A stretch of 64,000 bases of DNA. Origin: [Clostridium] asparagiforme DSM 15981. GTDB lineage: Bacteria; Bacillota; Clostridia; Lachnospirales; Lachnospiraceae. Shown here piece by piece: positions 55,226-64,000 of this stretch. The notes below the pieces were generated by a model. That model was not told the DNA's origin. It ran no database searches and was given only the letters and a program-made list of their open reading frames with translations. The stretch's first letter is position 1; every line of letters starts with the position of its first letter. Position numbers and translations under genes: made by a program. The stretch is taken from contig CP102272.1 of the NCBI GenBank assembly GCA_025149125.1, positions 1,364,001-1,428,000 of the forward strand, given 5' to 3'.

Positions 55226-57082
55226 GGGGCTGTTGCAAAAGTAGATAAATAATCTACTGGAGCAACAGCTCCTTTTCTGTACAAAAACAGAAAAGCGGGC
55301 TCCGAAGAGTCCGCCATCCGTGGTATAATTAAGTATGCGAATAAATAATTACACTACTAAAGATTATACCGAACTTGGCCGCACTTATCAACTGGTTTTG
55401 CCATTAAGTTTGGAAGGGCTGGTTCCGAACGATGATTCGGTCCGACTGCTGAGCCACGAATTGGAGGATTTAGACTATACAAAGCTTTATCAGGCTTACT
55501 CTGCCAAAGGCAGAAATCCGGCAGTGGATCCAAAGACCATGTTCAAGATCCTGACCTATGCGTATTCCCAGAACATTTATTCATCAAGAAAAATTGAGAC
55601 CGCCTGTAAACGGGATATCAACTTCATGTGGTTGTTAGCTGGACAAAAAGCGCCGGATCACAGTACCATTGCCCGGTTCCGTTCCGGTTTTCTGGAGGAG
55701 GCATGTGAGGACCTCTTTTATCAGATGGTACACCGTCTGAACTGGCAGGTGAACTTTCCAAAGAAACTGTCTTTCTTGACGGGACGAAATTAGAAGCCTG
55801 CGCCAATCAATACACGTTCGTATGGAAAAAATCCGTTGGGAAATGGGAAGAAAAAATGTTCATTAAAATCCAGGAGGCGGTGAGGCTTGTAAACCAGGAG
55901 TTTATCCAGTCCTTCCGTGTGGGAACCGAATACCGGGTGCAGGACCTCCGAAAAATCTGCCGTTTTCTGGAGGAGATATGCAGGGAGCGGAACATAGAGT
56001 TCGTTTACGGCCGTGGAAAACGCAAATCCATCGAGCAGCGGTATCTGGAGCTGTTCCAAAGGTACCTGGAGCGTCAGACCATTTATGACTGGCATACAGC
56101 CAGCTTCCAGGGAAGGAACAACTACTGTAAAACAGACCCGGATGCAACGTTTATGCATATGAAAGATGACCACATGCGCAATGCCCAGTTAAAGCCAGGG
56201 TATAACGTACAGATTGGAGTGGACAGCGAATACATTGTAGCGGTCGATATTTTTCAGGATCGAAACGATGTATGGACGCTGGTGCCATTTTTAAAGCAGA
56301 TGAAAGAGAAACTGGGTTTTAACTATCCGAGTGTTACAGCTGATTCAGGATATGAAAGTGAAGAAGGGTACAGCTATCTGCGGGAGGAGGGGCAGCAGCC
56401 ATACATCAAACCTCAAACCTATGAAAAATGGAAGAAAAGGAGTTTTAAACAGGATATCAGTAAACGGGAAAACATGGGTTACGACCAGGAGTCCGATACC
56501 TATATCTGTCATGCCGGGAAGGAGCTGCGGGTGATCTACCTGAAAAAGCAGCGCAGCAAAAGTGGGTATGAATCTGAGGTGACAGTATACGAATGTGAGG
56601 ACTGCACCGGCTGTCCCTACAAAGAAAAATGCACCAAAGCGAAGGGGAACAAGCGTCTGTACGTGTCCAAAAGCTTTTTGGAGAAGCGTGAGGAGTCGTA
56701 TCAAAACATACAGAGCGAGAAGGGAATTAAGTACCGGATGAATCGCTCGATTCAGGTAGAAGGAGCTTTCGGTGTATTGAAAAATGACTATGGATTTGAA
56801 CGATTCCTGCTGCGGGGTAAGAAGAAAGTAAAACTGGAGATTCTCCTGCTGAGTATGGGATACAATCTAAATAAACTACATAGAAAAATCCAGAATGAGC
56901 GGACTGGAAGGTATTTGTTTGATCTAAAAGCGAGTGCATAAATACAAGAAAAACCGAATGCTTATTAAAGTATGCCCAAAATCAGGAGAAAGTCGATCGA
57001 AAATGATTTTCTCCTGATTTTTTTCTATATACAGAGCAAGGGTGCCGCTCAATCATCTATTTTGATGATTTTGCGACACCCC
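55226..57082 (+). mobile_element. IS1182-family insertion sequence, copy 2 (frameshifted)
   Basis: About 1857 bp with the same ends as copy 1. Every base I compared is identical except one G missing at about 55739 in the transposase. It lies between nanK and an MBL-fold gene, in the same orientation as copy 1, about 4.8 kb away. Flanks AAAAT and ATTTT form a small palindrome at the target. Confidence 0.9.
55335..56941 (+). pseudogene. IS1182-family transposase, frameshifted
   Basis: Identical to the intact transposase up to HRL (about residue 134). A missing G (CTGAACTGG instead of CTGGAACTGG) shifts the frame, giving 152 residues that end at 55793. The rest of the protein is open from 55856 to 56941 but lacks the first catalytic Asp in its frame. 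It is probably inactive, though it could be moved by the intact copy. Confidence 0.93.
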
Positions 57083-57111
57083 CATTTTATATCCCCATCC
57101 AAAAAACTATC

Positions 57112-57894
57112 TTACAGCCACACTCCCCAATCTCCATAATCAAACTTCCCGCTTCCATGCCTCAGCTTTCCTGCCGCCTTAAGCTCCCGGAACACATCCC
57201 GCATCCGCCCCAGTATCTCCGGCTCAATCTCCAGCGAATGATGGGCCGGGAACACCTGCTTCACCGGCAGAGCTGCCACCTTTTCCAGGGAATCCAGATA
57301 AGCCTCCGGGTCTGTGGAAGGGTAATAGGCGAACAGCACGTCCTTGTACACCAGGTCCCCGGTGAACAGATACCCGCGCTCCGGCTCCCAGAAGCACATG
57401 TGGCCCGGGGAGTGGCCCGGTGTGTGCAGTACCCGGATCACCCGGCCGCCCAGGTCGATTTCGTCCCCGTCCCCGAGCACCCGTGTGGGCGTTCCCTGGA
57501 AAAATTCATAAGTCCCCACGTCATACCCCTCCGGCGGGTCGCAGCGGTCCAGCACCATTTCCCGGATGGTTTCCAGCGGCAGCGGGAACTCCCCGTCCAG
57601 CCAATTCAGCTCCAATTCATGGGCATAAAACTCCGGAAAATACCGGTGGCCGCCGATGTGATCCCAGTGGACATGGGTGGCCACGGCCGCCACCGGCTTG
57701 TCCGTCAGCCGCGCCACCTCCTCGTGGATATTGCATATCCCCAACCCGGTATCGATGAGCAGGCACCGCTCATTTCCCGCCAGCAGATAGCAGTGCGTCT
57801 CCTCCCAATGGCGGTACTCGCTGAGAATCACCGTGTCCGGGTCAATCCGGTCGATGGTAAACCAATCCTTTTGTTCCTTCTGTTTCGCATCCAT
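57112..57894 (-). CDS. Metallo-beta-lactamase-fold hydrolase
   Basis: 260 residues from the ATG at 57894 (GGGAGA upstream). Metal motif H74-V-H76-W-D78-H79, then HTPGHSPGHMCFW and LFTGDLVYKD, ending with AHHSLEI. This is the glyoxalase-II-like group of the MBL superfamily. Its reaction is unknown; the neighbours suggest a role in amino-sugar or metabolite detoxification, weakly. The upstream frame to 58077 is not used. Confidence 0.9.
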   Translation of the reverse strand: MDAKQKEQKDWFTIDRIDPDTVILSEYRHWEETHCYLLAGNERCLLIDTGLGICNIHEEVARLTDKPVAAVATHVHWDHIGGHRYFPEFYAHELELNWLDGEFPLPLETIREMVLDRCDPPEGYDVGTYEFFQGTPTRVLGDGDEIDLGGRVIRVLHTPGHSPGHMCFWEPERGYLFTGDLVYKDVLFAYYPSTDPEAYLDSLEKVAALPVKQVFPAHHSLEIEPEILGRMRDVFRELKAAGKLRHGSGKFDYGDWGVWL

Positions 57895-58022
57895 ATCCAA
57901 TTTATTCTCCCTGAACATATGTTTTTCTATCTTACCGGTATAGCAGAAATCAACCCGAAATACCGCCTGAAAATCCGACTTCCGGCTCATCGCGGTTTGA
58001 CATTTTTCCGCCGTCCCCAGCC

Positions 58023-58880
58023 CTATAACAATTTTCTGGCCGTCGCCTGAGCCGTCGCCTCCCGGGCCTTTGCGCACCGCTCGGGATTTTGCAGGCAGTA
58101 AGCGTAAAACAGGTAATCGATAATGAACATCTGCCCGATCTTGGCCGCGATGGAGCCGGACTGCAGCGGGCTTTCATTGGAGCCGCACAGCAGAATCACA
58201 TCCGAGAGAGCGGCCGCCGGAGAGTTGGAAAAATGGGTGATCAGGATAATTTTGGCTCCGCCGTTTTTCGCCGGCCGCAGCACATCCAGCATGTCCCGGG
58301 TGCTGCCCGAGTAGGAGAAAAAGAGGATCACGTCCTGCTCGTCGCAGAGGGCCGCCGCCATGGCCTGCATGTGGGAGTCCTCGATGTGCAGGAACTGGGA
58401 GGAGGCGGTGGAGAAGCGGGCCCAGGCCTCCATAGCCATCACGTTGCTGCCGCCCTGGCCGAAACAGAATACCCGCCGGGCGCCGGAGAGCAGGTCCACG
58501 GCTTTTGCCGTGCTCTCAGGATTCATCAGCTCCAGCGTCTCGCTCATGGCCGTCACATCCGTCTGGTAGAGCTTGCGGCAGACATTTTCAAAACTGTCCC
58601 CGTCGGTCACGGCGGCTCCGGTGTCCGTAGGGTCCCCGGTGACCGTGGTGTGGTCCACCCTGGCTAACGCCAGCTTGAACTCATTGTAGCCCGCCAGCCC
58701 CAACCCACGGCAGAAGCGGGTGATCGTGGCCTCGGAAACGCCGCTGGCTTCCGCCAGGGAGGTGATGGACATGTACTGGACCATGGACTTGTTGGTGAAA
58801 ATGTAGTCCGCCAGTTTTTTGGAAGAACGGGTCATAGTATTATACTGCTGGGAAATGAAGTCTAAGATATTGGCCTGCAT
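58023..58880 (-). CDS. RpiR/MurR-family transcription regulator
   Basis: 285 residues; AGGAGGTG upstream. N-terminal HTH_6 (SITSLAEASGVSEATITRFC, about 38-57), C-terminal SIS sugar-phosphate-binding domain (VFCFGQGGSNVMAMEAWARF; ILFFSYSGSTRDMLDVL). NanR of Firmicutes belongs here and senses ManNAc-6-P. It lies divergently from the ABC transporter, with matching palindromes in between, so it is the likely regulator of both and of nanEK. Confidence 0.9.
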   Translation of the reverse strand: MQANILDFISQQYNTMTRSSKKLADYIFTNKSMVQYMSITSLAEASGVSEATITRFCRGLGLAGYNEFKLALARVDHTTVTGDPTDTGAAVTDGDSFENVCRKLYQTDVTAMSETLELMNPESTAKAVDLLSGARRVFCFGQGGSNVMAMEAWARFSTASSQFLHIEDSHMQAMAAALCDEQDVILFFSYSGSTRDMLDVLRPAKNGGAKIILITHFSNSPAAALSDVILLCGSNESPLQSGSIAAKIGQMFIIDYLFYAYCLQNPERCAKAREATAQATARKLL

Positions 58881-59237
58881 AGTTGGGGCACCTCCTGTCG
58901 ATAACCTGTGCGTGAAAATAATCAGTAAGTTTTAACACGTTTGAAGCATCGAGTAAATTATAGCTGTTTTTTGAAAAGAAAACAACCAATATTTATAAAA
59001 AGAGAAAATAATTTTCAGATAAAATCAGCTGTTCGGCCAGGGAGAACCTGTTAAAATGACGTTAAAGCTCTTGGAAATGCTTGGTTTGACAAAAAGAAAA
59101 CGAGATATTTGTGCAACTTGCATAAAAAATAAATATATTTTCATGAATATGATATATTGAAAATTATTTTCACAAATAGTATATTGTTATTAGCAAGTGA
59201 GACAAGAGCAGTCTCTCAGAATAAAGGAGGAAGCGAA
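58881..59237. promoter_or_regulatory. Intergenic control region with two RpiR-operator-like palindromes
   Basis: AT-rich 357 bp between divergent rpiR and ABC genes, with no ORF. GAAAATAATTTTC at 59004-59016 and GAAAATTATTTTC at 59159-59171 are near-perfect palindromes; a third copy lies in the nanE promoter. Candidate promoter elements are present but I cannot fix a -35/-10 pair with confidence. The second site is about 70 bases before the transporter start. Confidence 0.65.
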
Positions 59238-60872
59238 ATGAAAAAAATGTTAGCATTGCTGCTGGCAACCACTCTGACAGCCGCCACCATTGCAGGATGC
59301 GGGTCCGGCAAAACGGACGCCGGAGCCGGAACCCAGGCCCCGGCCCAGACGGAAAAGACCGGAGAGACCGCCGGAGGCGCAGGAACCGCCGAGGCTCCCG
59401 CAGCCGGAGCCGACACCCTGAAACTGGCGGTGACCACCGGCGACGGTTCCACCACCGACGACCGCATCCCCACCCCCTGGTACAACCGCATCATGGCCAC
59501 CAACCTGATGTACCGGGCTCTGTTCCTGGCGGACAGCACCCTGACCGAGGTGAAGCCCGATCTGGCCGATACATACACCGTCAGCGACGACGGCCTGGTG
59601 TACACCATCACCCTGAAGGACGGCCTGAAATGGTCCGACGGCGAGCCGCTGACCGTGGACGACGTGCAGTGGTCCATCGAGACCGGCCTCAAAGCCGCCA
59701 CCATCAACTCCATCTATACCGCGGCCTTCAAGAACATTGACTCCATCAAGACCGAGGGCAACACCATCACCCTGACCCTGACCGCTCCCTACGCGGCCAT
59801 GCTGAACGTCCTGGCCCAGTTCGCGATCCTGCCCAAACACTCCTTAGAGAACGCGGACCCGTTAAAGATGGAAGCCGATCCGTTCTGGACCAACCCCGTC
59901 ACCTCCGGTATGTTCGCTCTGGACGAGTTAAACGTAGGCAACTACTTCACCCTGAAGCTGAACGAGAACTACGAGGGCACGGCTCCCAAGATCCAGAAGG
60001 TGATCTGCTACTTCGTATCCGACTACGTGACCGCCGCCCAGTCCGGCAACACGGACTACGTGTTCGGCAACGCCGCCGACCTGGTGGAAGCGTTAAACGG
60101 AATGTCCAACTTCACCGCCCACGAGGTGGACGTGCTGTTCTACAAATACTTCATCTTTAATATGAAGGGAGTCGACGGCAATGAGAACCCGGTCATGCAG
60201 AACGTGGCGGTGAGAAAGGCCATCATCGAGGCCATCGACCGCTCGGCCCTGGCCACCCTGTACCCCAACGCCAACGTACTCAACAGCGGCGTTCCCAACA
60301 GCAGTCCGGCCTACAACGGCTTCGAGTACGCCTTCGATGCGGACAAAGCTAAGGCCGACATCGCAGCCAGCGGCTACGACATGAGCCGCCCGCTGAGAAT
60401 CTGCTACTACAACAACGACCAGACCACCATCGACCTGATCAACACCGTCGTTTATTACCTGGAGCAGACCGGCCTGACCGTGGAAGCCACCCTGTCCAAC
60501 GACGGAACCACCGACCTGTTCACCACCAGAGCCTACGACGTGGGCTTCAAGGGCAAGAGCGCATTCTCCATCGACGAGTGGTACACCGAGTATATGAGCA
60601 CCGACGGCCTGTTCGCCAACATTTTCGGCGGCGACACCTCCTTTGACGATCTGGTCGCCCAGCTGTCCAAGGCCGTGAAGGAAGAGGACCGGAACGCCAT
60701 CTTAAAGCAGCTTCAGGATCTGGAGCAGGAGAAGGCGTACAAGGTTCCGGTATTCACCGTAGGCACCTATATCTTCACCAGCAACCATGTGGTTCTGCCC
60801 GAGGGCGTGCAGTTCTGTAACCCGCTGTACATGAGCGATCTCGATTTCGCAAACTGGGAGATCGCAAAATAA
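59238..60872 (+). CDS. ABC transporter substrate-binding lipoprotein, family 5
   Basis: 544 residues from ATG 59238 with GGAGG upstream. Lipobox TIAGC with Cys21, followed by a Gly/Thr/Ala linker, then SBP_bac_5 motifs (YRALFLADSTLTEVKPDLAD, LKDGLKWSDGEPLTVDDVQW). The family binds oligopeptides, but related Sat-type systems bind sialic acid. Next to nanEK and an RpiR regulator, an amino-sugar or sialoside ligand is a fair inference. GC-rich with uniform codon choice, so a highly expressed host gene. Confidence 0.9.
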   Translation: MKKMLALLLATTLTAATIAGCGSGKTDAGAGTQAPAQTEKTGETAGGAGTAEAPAAGADTLKLAVTTGDGSTTDDRIPTPWYNRIMATNLMYRALFLADSTLTEVKPDLADTYTVSDDGLVYTITLKDGLKWSDGEPLTVDDVQWSIETGLKAATINSIYTAAFKNIDSIKTEGNTITLTLTAPYAAMLNVLAQFAILPKHSLENADPLKMEADPFWTNPVTSGMFALDELNVGNYFTLKLNENYEGTAPKIQKVICYFVSDYVTAAQSGNTDYVFGNAADLVEALNGMSNFTAHEVDVLFYKYFIFNMKGVDGNENPVMQNVAVRKAIIEAIDRSALATLYPNANVLNSGVPNSSPAYNGFEYAFDADKAKADIAASGYDMSRPLRICYYNNDQTTIDLINTVVYYLEQTGLTVEATLSNDGTTDLFTTRAYDVGFKGKSAFSIDEWYTEYMSTDGLFANIFGGDTSFDDLVAQLSKAVKEEDRNAILKQLQDLEQEKAYKVPVFTVGTYIFTSNHVVLPEGVQFCNPLYMSDLDFANWEIAK

Positions 60873-60919
60873 CGTGAAACGATAAAGTTTCAGGCGGCAA
60901 CCACCGCAAACGGCGAAGG

Positions 60920-60954
60920 GGGAGACAGTGAGATTATCTCCTGTCTCCCTTTTT
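60920..60954 (+). terminator. Terminator/attenuator between SBP and permease genes
   Basis: GGGAGACAG (60920-60928) pairs with CTGTCTCCC (60941-60949), followed by five T. A partial terminator here would give more binding protein than permease, as in many ABC operons. Confidence 0.75.
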
Positions 60955-61004
60955 ACACGCAAAAAGCGCCGCCGCCTGCCTTCAGGTAAGATTGGAGTGA
61001 TAAA

Positions 61005-61964
61005 ATGCTGAAATTTATTGCCAAAAAGCTGCTCATGATGATTCCCATGCTGCTGCTGATCAGCTTTATTGTGTACTTCGGGCTGCAGATGACCGGGATC
61101 GACCCCATCAACTTCATGGTCAGCCCGGAAATGCTCTCGGCCAACAAAGAGAACGTGGAAGCGCTTCGCCAGTCCCTGGGGCTGAACGATCCGTTGATTA
61201 TCCAGTATTTCCGCTGGCTGGGCGGTGTGCTTCGGGGCGATTTGGGATACTCCTTCGACGGTTCCTCCATCGCCTCCATCATCAAAGTCCGCCTTCCCTA
61301 CACCTTTGAGCTGGCCGGATATTCTCTGGTGCTCTCCGCCGTTATCGGCATCGGGATCGGGATTATTTCCGCGGTGCGCCAGAACGGCGTGATCGACTAT
61401 GTGGGACGGGTGCTTGCGGTTCTCGGCCAGGCGGTTCCCCAGTTCTTAGTGGGAATCATCCTGATCCAGATTTTCGCCATCAAGCTGGGGATCTTCCCCT
61501 CCGGCAACCGTGTGAGCCCGGACGCGACAAACGCCTTTGTGGACGCCTTTCAACACCTGTTCCTTCCGGTGCTGACCCTGACCATCGGCATGGTGGCCGT
61601 CCTCATGCGATACGCTCGTAACACCATGCTGGACGTGCTCAACAGCGACTACATCAAAACGGCCCGCTCCAAGGGAATCCCGGAGTGGAAGGTGTACTTA
61701 AAGCACGGCTTCCGCAATGCCATGAAGCCGGTGCTGGTGATCCTGGTGTTCCGTATTCCCATGCTGGTGGGCGGCTCCGTGGTTATTGAGAGCGTATTTT
61801 CCTATCCCGGAATCGGTCTGACCATGACAAACGCCATCGTGTCCGGCGATTACCCCATCGTGCTGGTCACCACCCTGATCATCGCGGCGGCCATGCTGAT
61901 CTGTTCCTTTATGGTGGACGTATTCAACGCCCTGTTAGACCCCAGAGTGCGTCTCGGCGAGTGA
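61005..61964 (+). CDS. ABC transporter permease, DppB/OppB type
   Basis: 319 residues. N-terminal membrane span (KLLMMIPMLLLISFIVYFGL), a periplasmic loop with LNDPLIIQYFRWLGGVLRGD, and five more spans. EAA-like loop DYIKTARSKGIPEWKVYLKH contacts the ATPase. Pairs with the DppC-type gene 19 bases downstream. Ribosome site is weak (TTGGAGTG). Confidence 0.93.
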   Translation: MLKFIAKKLLMMIPMLLLISFIVYFGLQMTGIDPINFMVSPEMLSANKENVEALRQSLGLNDPLIIQYFRWLGGVLRGDLGYSFDGSSIASIIKVRLPYTFELAGYSLVLSAVIGIGIGIISAVRQNGVIDYVGRVLAVLGQAVPQFLVGIILIQIFAIKLGIFPSGNRVSPDATNAFVDAFQHLFLPVLTLTIGMVAVLMRYARNTMLDVLNSDYIKTARSKGIPEWKVYLKHGFRNAMKPVLVILVFRIPMLVGGSVVIESVFSYPGIGLTMTNAIVSGDYPIVLVTTLIIAAAMLICSFMVDVFNALLDPRVRLGE

Positions 61965-61983
61965 TGAGAGGAGGAGTAAATAA

Positions 61984-62877
61984 ATGAGCAATCCAACAAC
62001 TGCAAGTATCAAGGATCAGAATAAAAATGAAGCCTCCTCCATGTTCAAGCGCAACGTGCGCAAGTTCATGAACAACAAGCTGGCCCTGTTCGGCCTGATC
62101 GTGGTGGTGTTGATCACCATCGCCTGTATCGTGGGCTTTATCATGGGTGTGGATTACAACACCCCCATGCTTCCCAACATGAAAAAACCACCCAGCGGGG
62201 CCAATCTCTTCGGCACGGACACCATCGGCCGGGATCTGTTCGCCAGAGTGCTGGTGGGCGGCTGCTATTCCATCTTAATCGGCGTGTTCTGCGCGGTGAT
62301 GAGCTCCGTGATCGGCGCGATTTTAGGCGCCGTCGCCGGATATTTCGGTGGGAAAATGGACACGGCGCTGATCCGTATCTCCGAGATTTTCCAGGCGTTT
62401 CCCCAGCTGGTGCTGGTCATGATGTTAGTGGCCATCGTCAACAAGCGGGGCCTTGGAAACCTGCTGTTCATCTTCGTGTTCACCGGCTGGATGACCACCT
62501 TCCGTATGGTGCGCAACGAGTTCATGAGCATCAAGGGAGAGACCTACGTCAAGGTCTGCGAGGCCTTCGGAATGAGCAAGAACAACATCATGTTCAAGCA
62601 GATTCTGCCCAACGTCATGAGTCCCATCATCGTTTCCACCACAACCAACGTGGCGTTCTTCATTTTGCAGGAAGCGGCCCTGTCCTTCATCGGTCTGGGC
62701 GTGGCGGACAGCACCCCCACCTGGGGCAACATTTTAAACGCCGCCAAGTCCGTTTCCGTGGTGACCAACCAGTGGTGGATCTGGCTGTTCCCCGGACTTG
62801 CAATCAGCCTGTTCGTGCTGGCCATCAACTTCCTGGGCGACGGCCTGCGGGATGTGCTGGACGCGAAGCAGCAGTAA
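61984..62877 (+). CDS. ABC transporter permease, DppC/OppC type
   Basis: 297 residues; AGAGGAGG upstream. N-terminal segment and first span (LALFGLIVVVLITIACIVGF), then HLFGTD-like NLFGTDTIGRDLFARVLVGG, diagnostic of DppC/OppC, and EAA-type loop ETYVKVCEAFGMSKNNIMFK. Second half of the membrane channel. Confidence 0.93.
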   Translation: MSNPTTASIKDQNKNEASSMFKRNVRKFMNNKLALFGLIVVVLITIACIVGFIMGVDYNTPMLPNMKKPPSGANLFGTDTIGRDLFARVLVGGCYSILIGVFCAVMSSVIGAILGAVAGYFGGKMDTALIRISEIFQAFPQLVLVMMLVAIVNKRGLGNLLFIFVFTGWMTTFRMVRNEFMSIKGETYVKVCEAFGMSKNNIMFKQILPNVMSPIIVSTTTNVAFFILQEAALSFIGLGVADSTPTWGNILNAAKSVSVVTNQWWIWLFPGLAISLFVLAINFLGDGLRDVLDAKQQ

Positions 62878-62889
62878 GGAGGAGATGGC

Positions 62890-63918
62890 ATGGATAACAG
62901 AGAAATTATATTAGACGTTAAGAAGTTAAATACCACATTTGTGTCCGACCGCAAGAAAGTGCGCATTGTCAAGGACGTCTCCTTCCAGGTGAAGCGGGGG
63001 AAGACCCTGGCCGTGGTGGGCGAGTCCGGCTGCGGCAAGAGCGTGACCATGAACTCCATCATGCGGTTTCTGGGCAAAAACGCCATTGTGGACGCTGAGA
63101 ATATCCAGTACAACGCCCTGAAAAACGGTCAGGTGAAGGAGTACCACTTAGAAAGCGTGAGGGACCCCAACGGTCCGGACATACGCGCCCTGCGCGGTCC
63201 GGATATGGCCATGGTGTTCCAGGACCCCATGAGCAGTTTGAACCCGGTTTACAAGGTGGGCGACCAGGTGGCGGAGGGTCTTTTGCAGCACAACAAGGGG
63301 ATGACCAAAAAGGAAGCCCGGGAAAAGGTGCTGGAGATGTTCAAAAAACTTGGAATTCCGGACCCGGAGGAGCGCATCGACTGCTATCCCCACCAGTTTT
63401 CCGGCGGTATGAAGCAGCGCGTGGTCATCGCCATCGCCATGATCTGCAACCCTGAGCTGATCATCTGCGACGAGCCCACCACGGCGCTGGACGTGACCAT
63501 CCAGGCCCAGATCATGGAACTGTTAAAGGACCTCCAGGTCAACGACGGCAAGTCCATCATCCTCATCACCCACAACATGGGTCTGGTGGCGGAGATGGCG
63601 GACGAAGTCTGCGTCATGTACATGGGCCGGGTGGTGGAGTTCGGAAGCCTGGAGGATGTGTTCGACCGCACCAGCCACCCATACACCAAAGCCCTGCTGC
63701 GCAGCGTGCCCGTGCTGGGACTGGCGGACGGCCAGAAGCTGGAGACGATCCCGGGCGCAACCCCCAATCCCTCGGATTTAAAGGGCGGCTGCGAGTTCGC
63801 CGACCGCTGTCCGGAATGCATCGAGCTCTGCCGCAGAGGCGAGATCCCCTGCTACGAGGTGGGGCCGGGCCATCATGTGCGCTGCCTGAAGTATAGTTCC
63901 TGCCCGGAGGTGGAATAG
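62890..63918 (+). CDS. ABC transporter ATPase, DppD/OppD type
   Basis: 342 residues; AAGGAGG upstream. Walker A GESGCGKS (44-51), Q-loop VFQDPMSSLNPVYKV, signature FSGGMKQRVVIA, Walker B LIICDEPTTALDVT and H-loop ITHNMG. C-terminal oligopeptide-type extension with Cys residues (CEFADRCPECIELC), probably an iron-sulphur site as in OppD/DppD. Confidence 0.95.
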   Translation: MDNREIILDVKKLNTTFVSDRKKVRIVKDVSFQVKRGKTLAVVGESGCGKSVTMNSIMRFLGKNAIVDAENIQYNALKNGQVKEYHLESVRDPNGPDIRALRGPDMAMVFQDPMSSLNPVYKVGDQVAEGLLQHNKGMTKKEAREKVLEMFKKLGIPDPEERIDCYPHQFSGGMKQRVVIAIAMICNPELIICDEPTTALDVTIQAQIMELLKDLQVNDGKSIILITHNMGLVAEMADEVCVMYMGRVVEFGSLEDVFDRTSHPYTKALLRSVPVLGLADGQKLETIPGATPNPSDLKGGCEFADRCPECIELCRRGEIPCYEVGPGHHVRCLKYSSCPEVE

Positions 63919-64000
63919 ATGAAGGATAACAGAGAAGTCATTTTCAAGATCGAAAACTTACAGACATGGTTTCCCATCACCAAAGGAATGTTCAAAAAGG
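63919..64000 (+). CDS. ABC transporter ATPase, DppF/OppF type (cut by window end)
   Basis: 27 residues are visible from ATG 63919 (GGAGGTGG upstream). VIFKIENLQTWFPITKGMF is the usual N-terminus of DppF/OppF. It completes the five-gene order SBP-B-C-D-F; the rest lies beyond the window. Confidence 0.85.
   Translation, partial: MKDNREVIFKIENLQTWFPITKGMFKK

Noticed and set aside
57905..57925. SOS box (GAACATATGTTT) upstream of the MBL-fold gene
   Set aside because: It resembles the prophage boxes, but no promoter elements fit around it and a host MBL gene is not an expected SOS member; could be chance.
1..64000. tRNA or rRNA genes, including a tRNA attachment site
   Set aside because: I saw no tRNA or rRNA signatures; the prophage is in a protein-coding gene.

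Overview
The window looks like a spore-forming, anaerobic gut Clostridia chromosome, most likely of a Lachnospiraceae type (Enterocloster/Hungatella/Lachnoclostridium-like). The support is a cotJ spore-coat operon, a NanE/NanK/RpiR amino-sugar cluster beside a family-5 ABC transporter, IS1182-type insertion sequences, and strong AGGAGG ribosome sites with ATG, GTG and TTG starts. The species is inferred from these, not established.

Layout. 1-3.2 kb: end of a sensor histidine kinase and a large lipoprotein resembling glycoside hydrolases. 3.66-48.90 kb: one complete siphovirus-type prophage of about 45.24 kb inserted inside cotJC. The 3' part of cotJC is at 3241-3666 and the 5' part at 48902-49096, both on the minus strand; cotJB and cotJA follow at 49.1-49.9 kb. 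Joining the halves across the shared GAA core restores a 205-residue CotJC reading frame. The prophage carries, in order: large serine integrase; lysogeny switch; early genes; replication (DUF2800 nuclease, DUF2815, family A polymerase, VapE-type primase/helicase, GTAGTC-iteron origin, VRR-NUC, SNF2 helicase); PemK/MazF-like protein; sigma factor; ASCH protein; an internal tyrosine recombinase; ArpU-like regulator; Dam methylase; terminase, portal, capsid and tail genes; a moron; tail-tip and fibre genes; holin and endolysin; then an accessory right end with small genes, small regulators and candidate ncRNAs.

Two features tie the prophage together. First, the fibre gene (39864-41165) ends in an exchangeable C-terminus. 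A convergent second C-terminus lies behind it, both flanked by a 19-bp inverted repeat, and a second unit of identical design holding two promoterless C-termini lies 6-7 kb away at 47.7-48.6 kb. All four cassettes join in frame at the same 11-bp core, AATAGTGATTT. This looks like a receptor-binding shufflon, with the tyrosine recombinase at 21.6 kb as the likely enzyme. Second, insertion in a spore-coat gene by a serine integrase resembles skin-type elements that excise in the mother cell.

The right-end accessory region contains two promoter-plus-terminator ncRNA candidates with a hairpin followed by ATTGAAA, like single CRISPR repeats. They are candidates for RNA-based anti-CRISPRs.

50-64 kb is host DNA: a Cys/Gly-rich coat-like protein; two nearly identical IS1182-type elements (the second frameshifted) bracketing a thioesterase, nanE and nanK; an unusual 239-bp repeat element; an MBL-fold hydrolase; an RpiR regulator; and a Dpp/Sat-like ABC transporter whose last gene runs off the window. 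A shared 13-bp operator-like palindrome links nanE, rpiR and the transporter.
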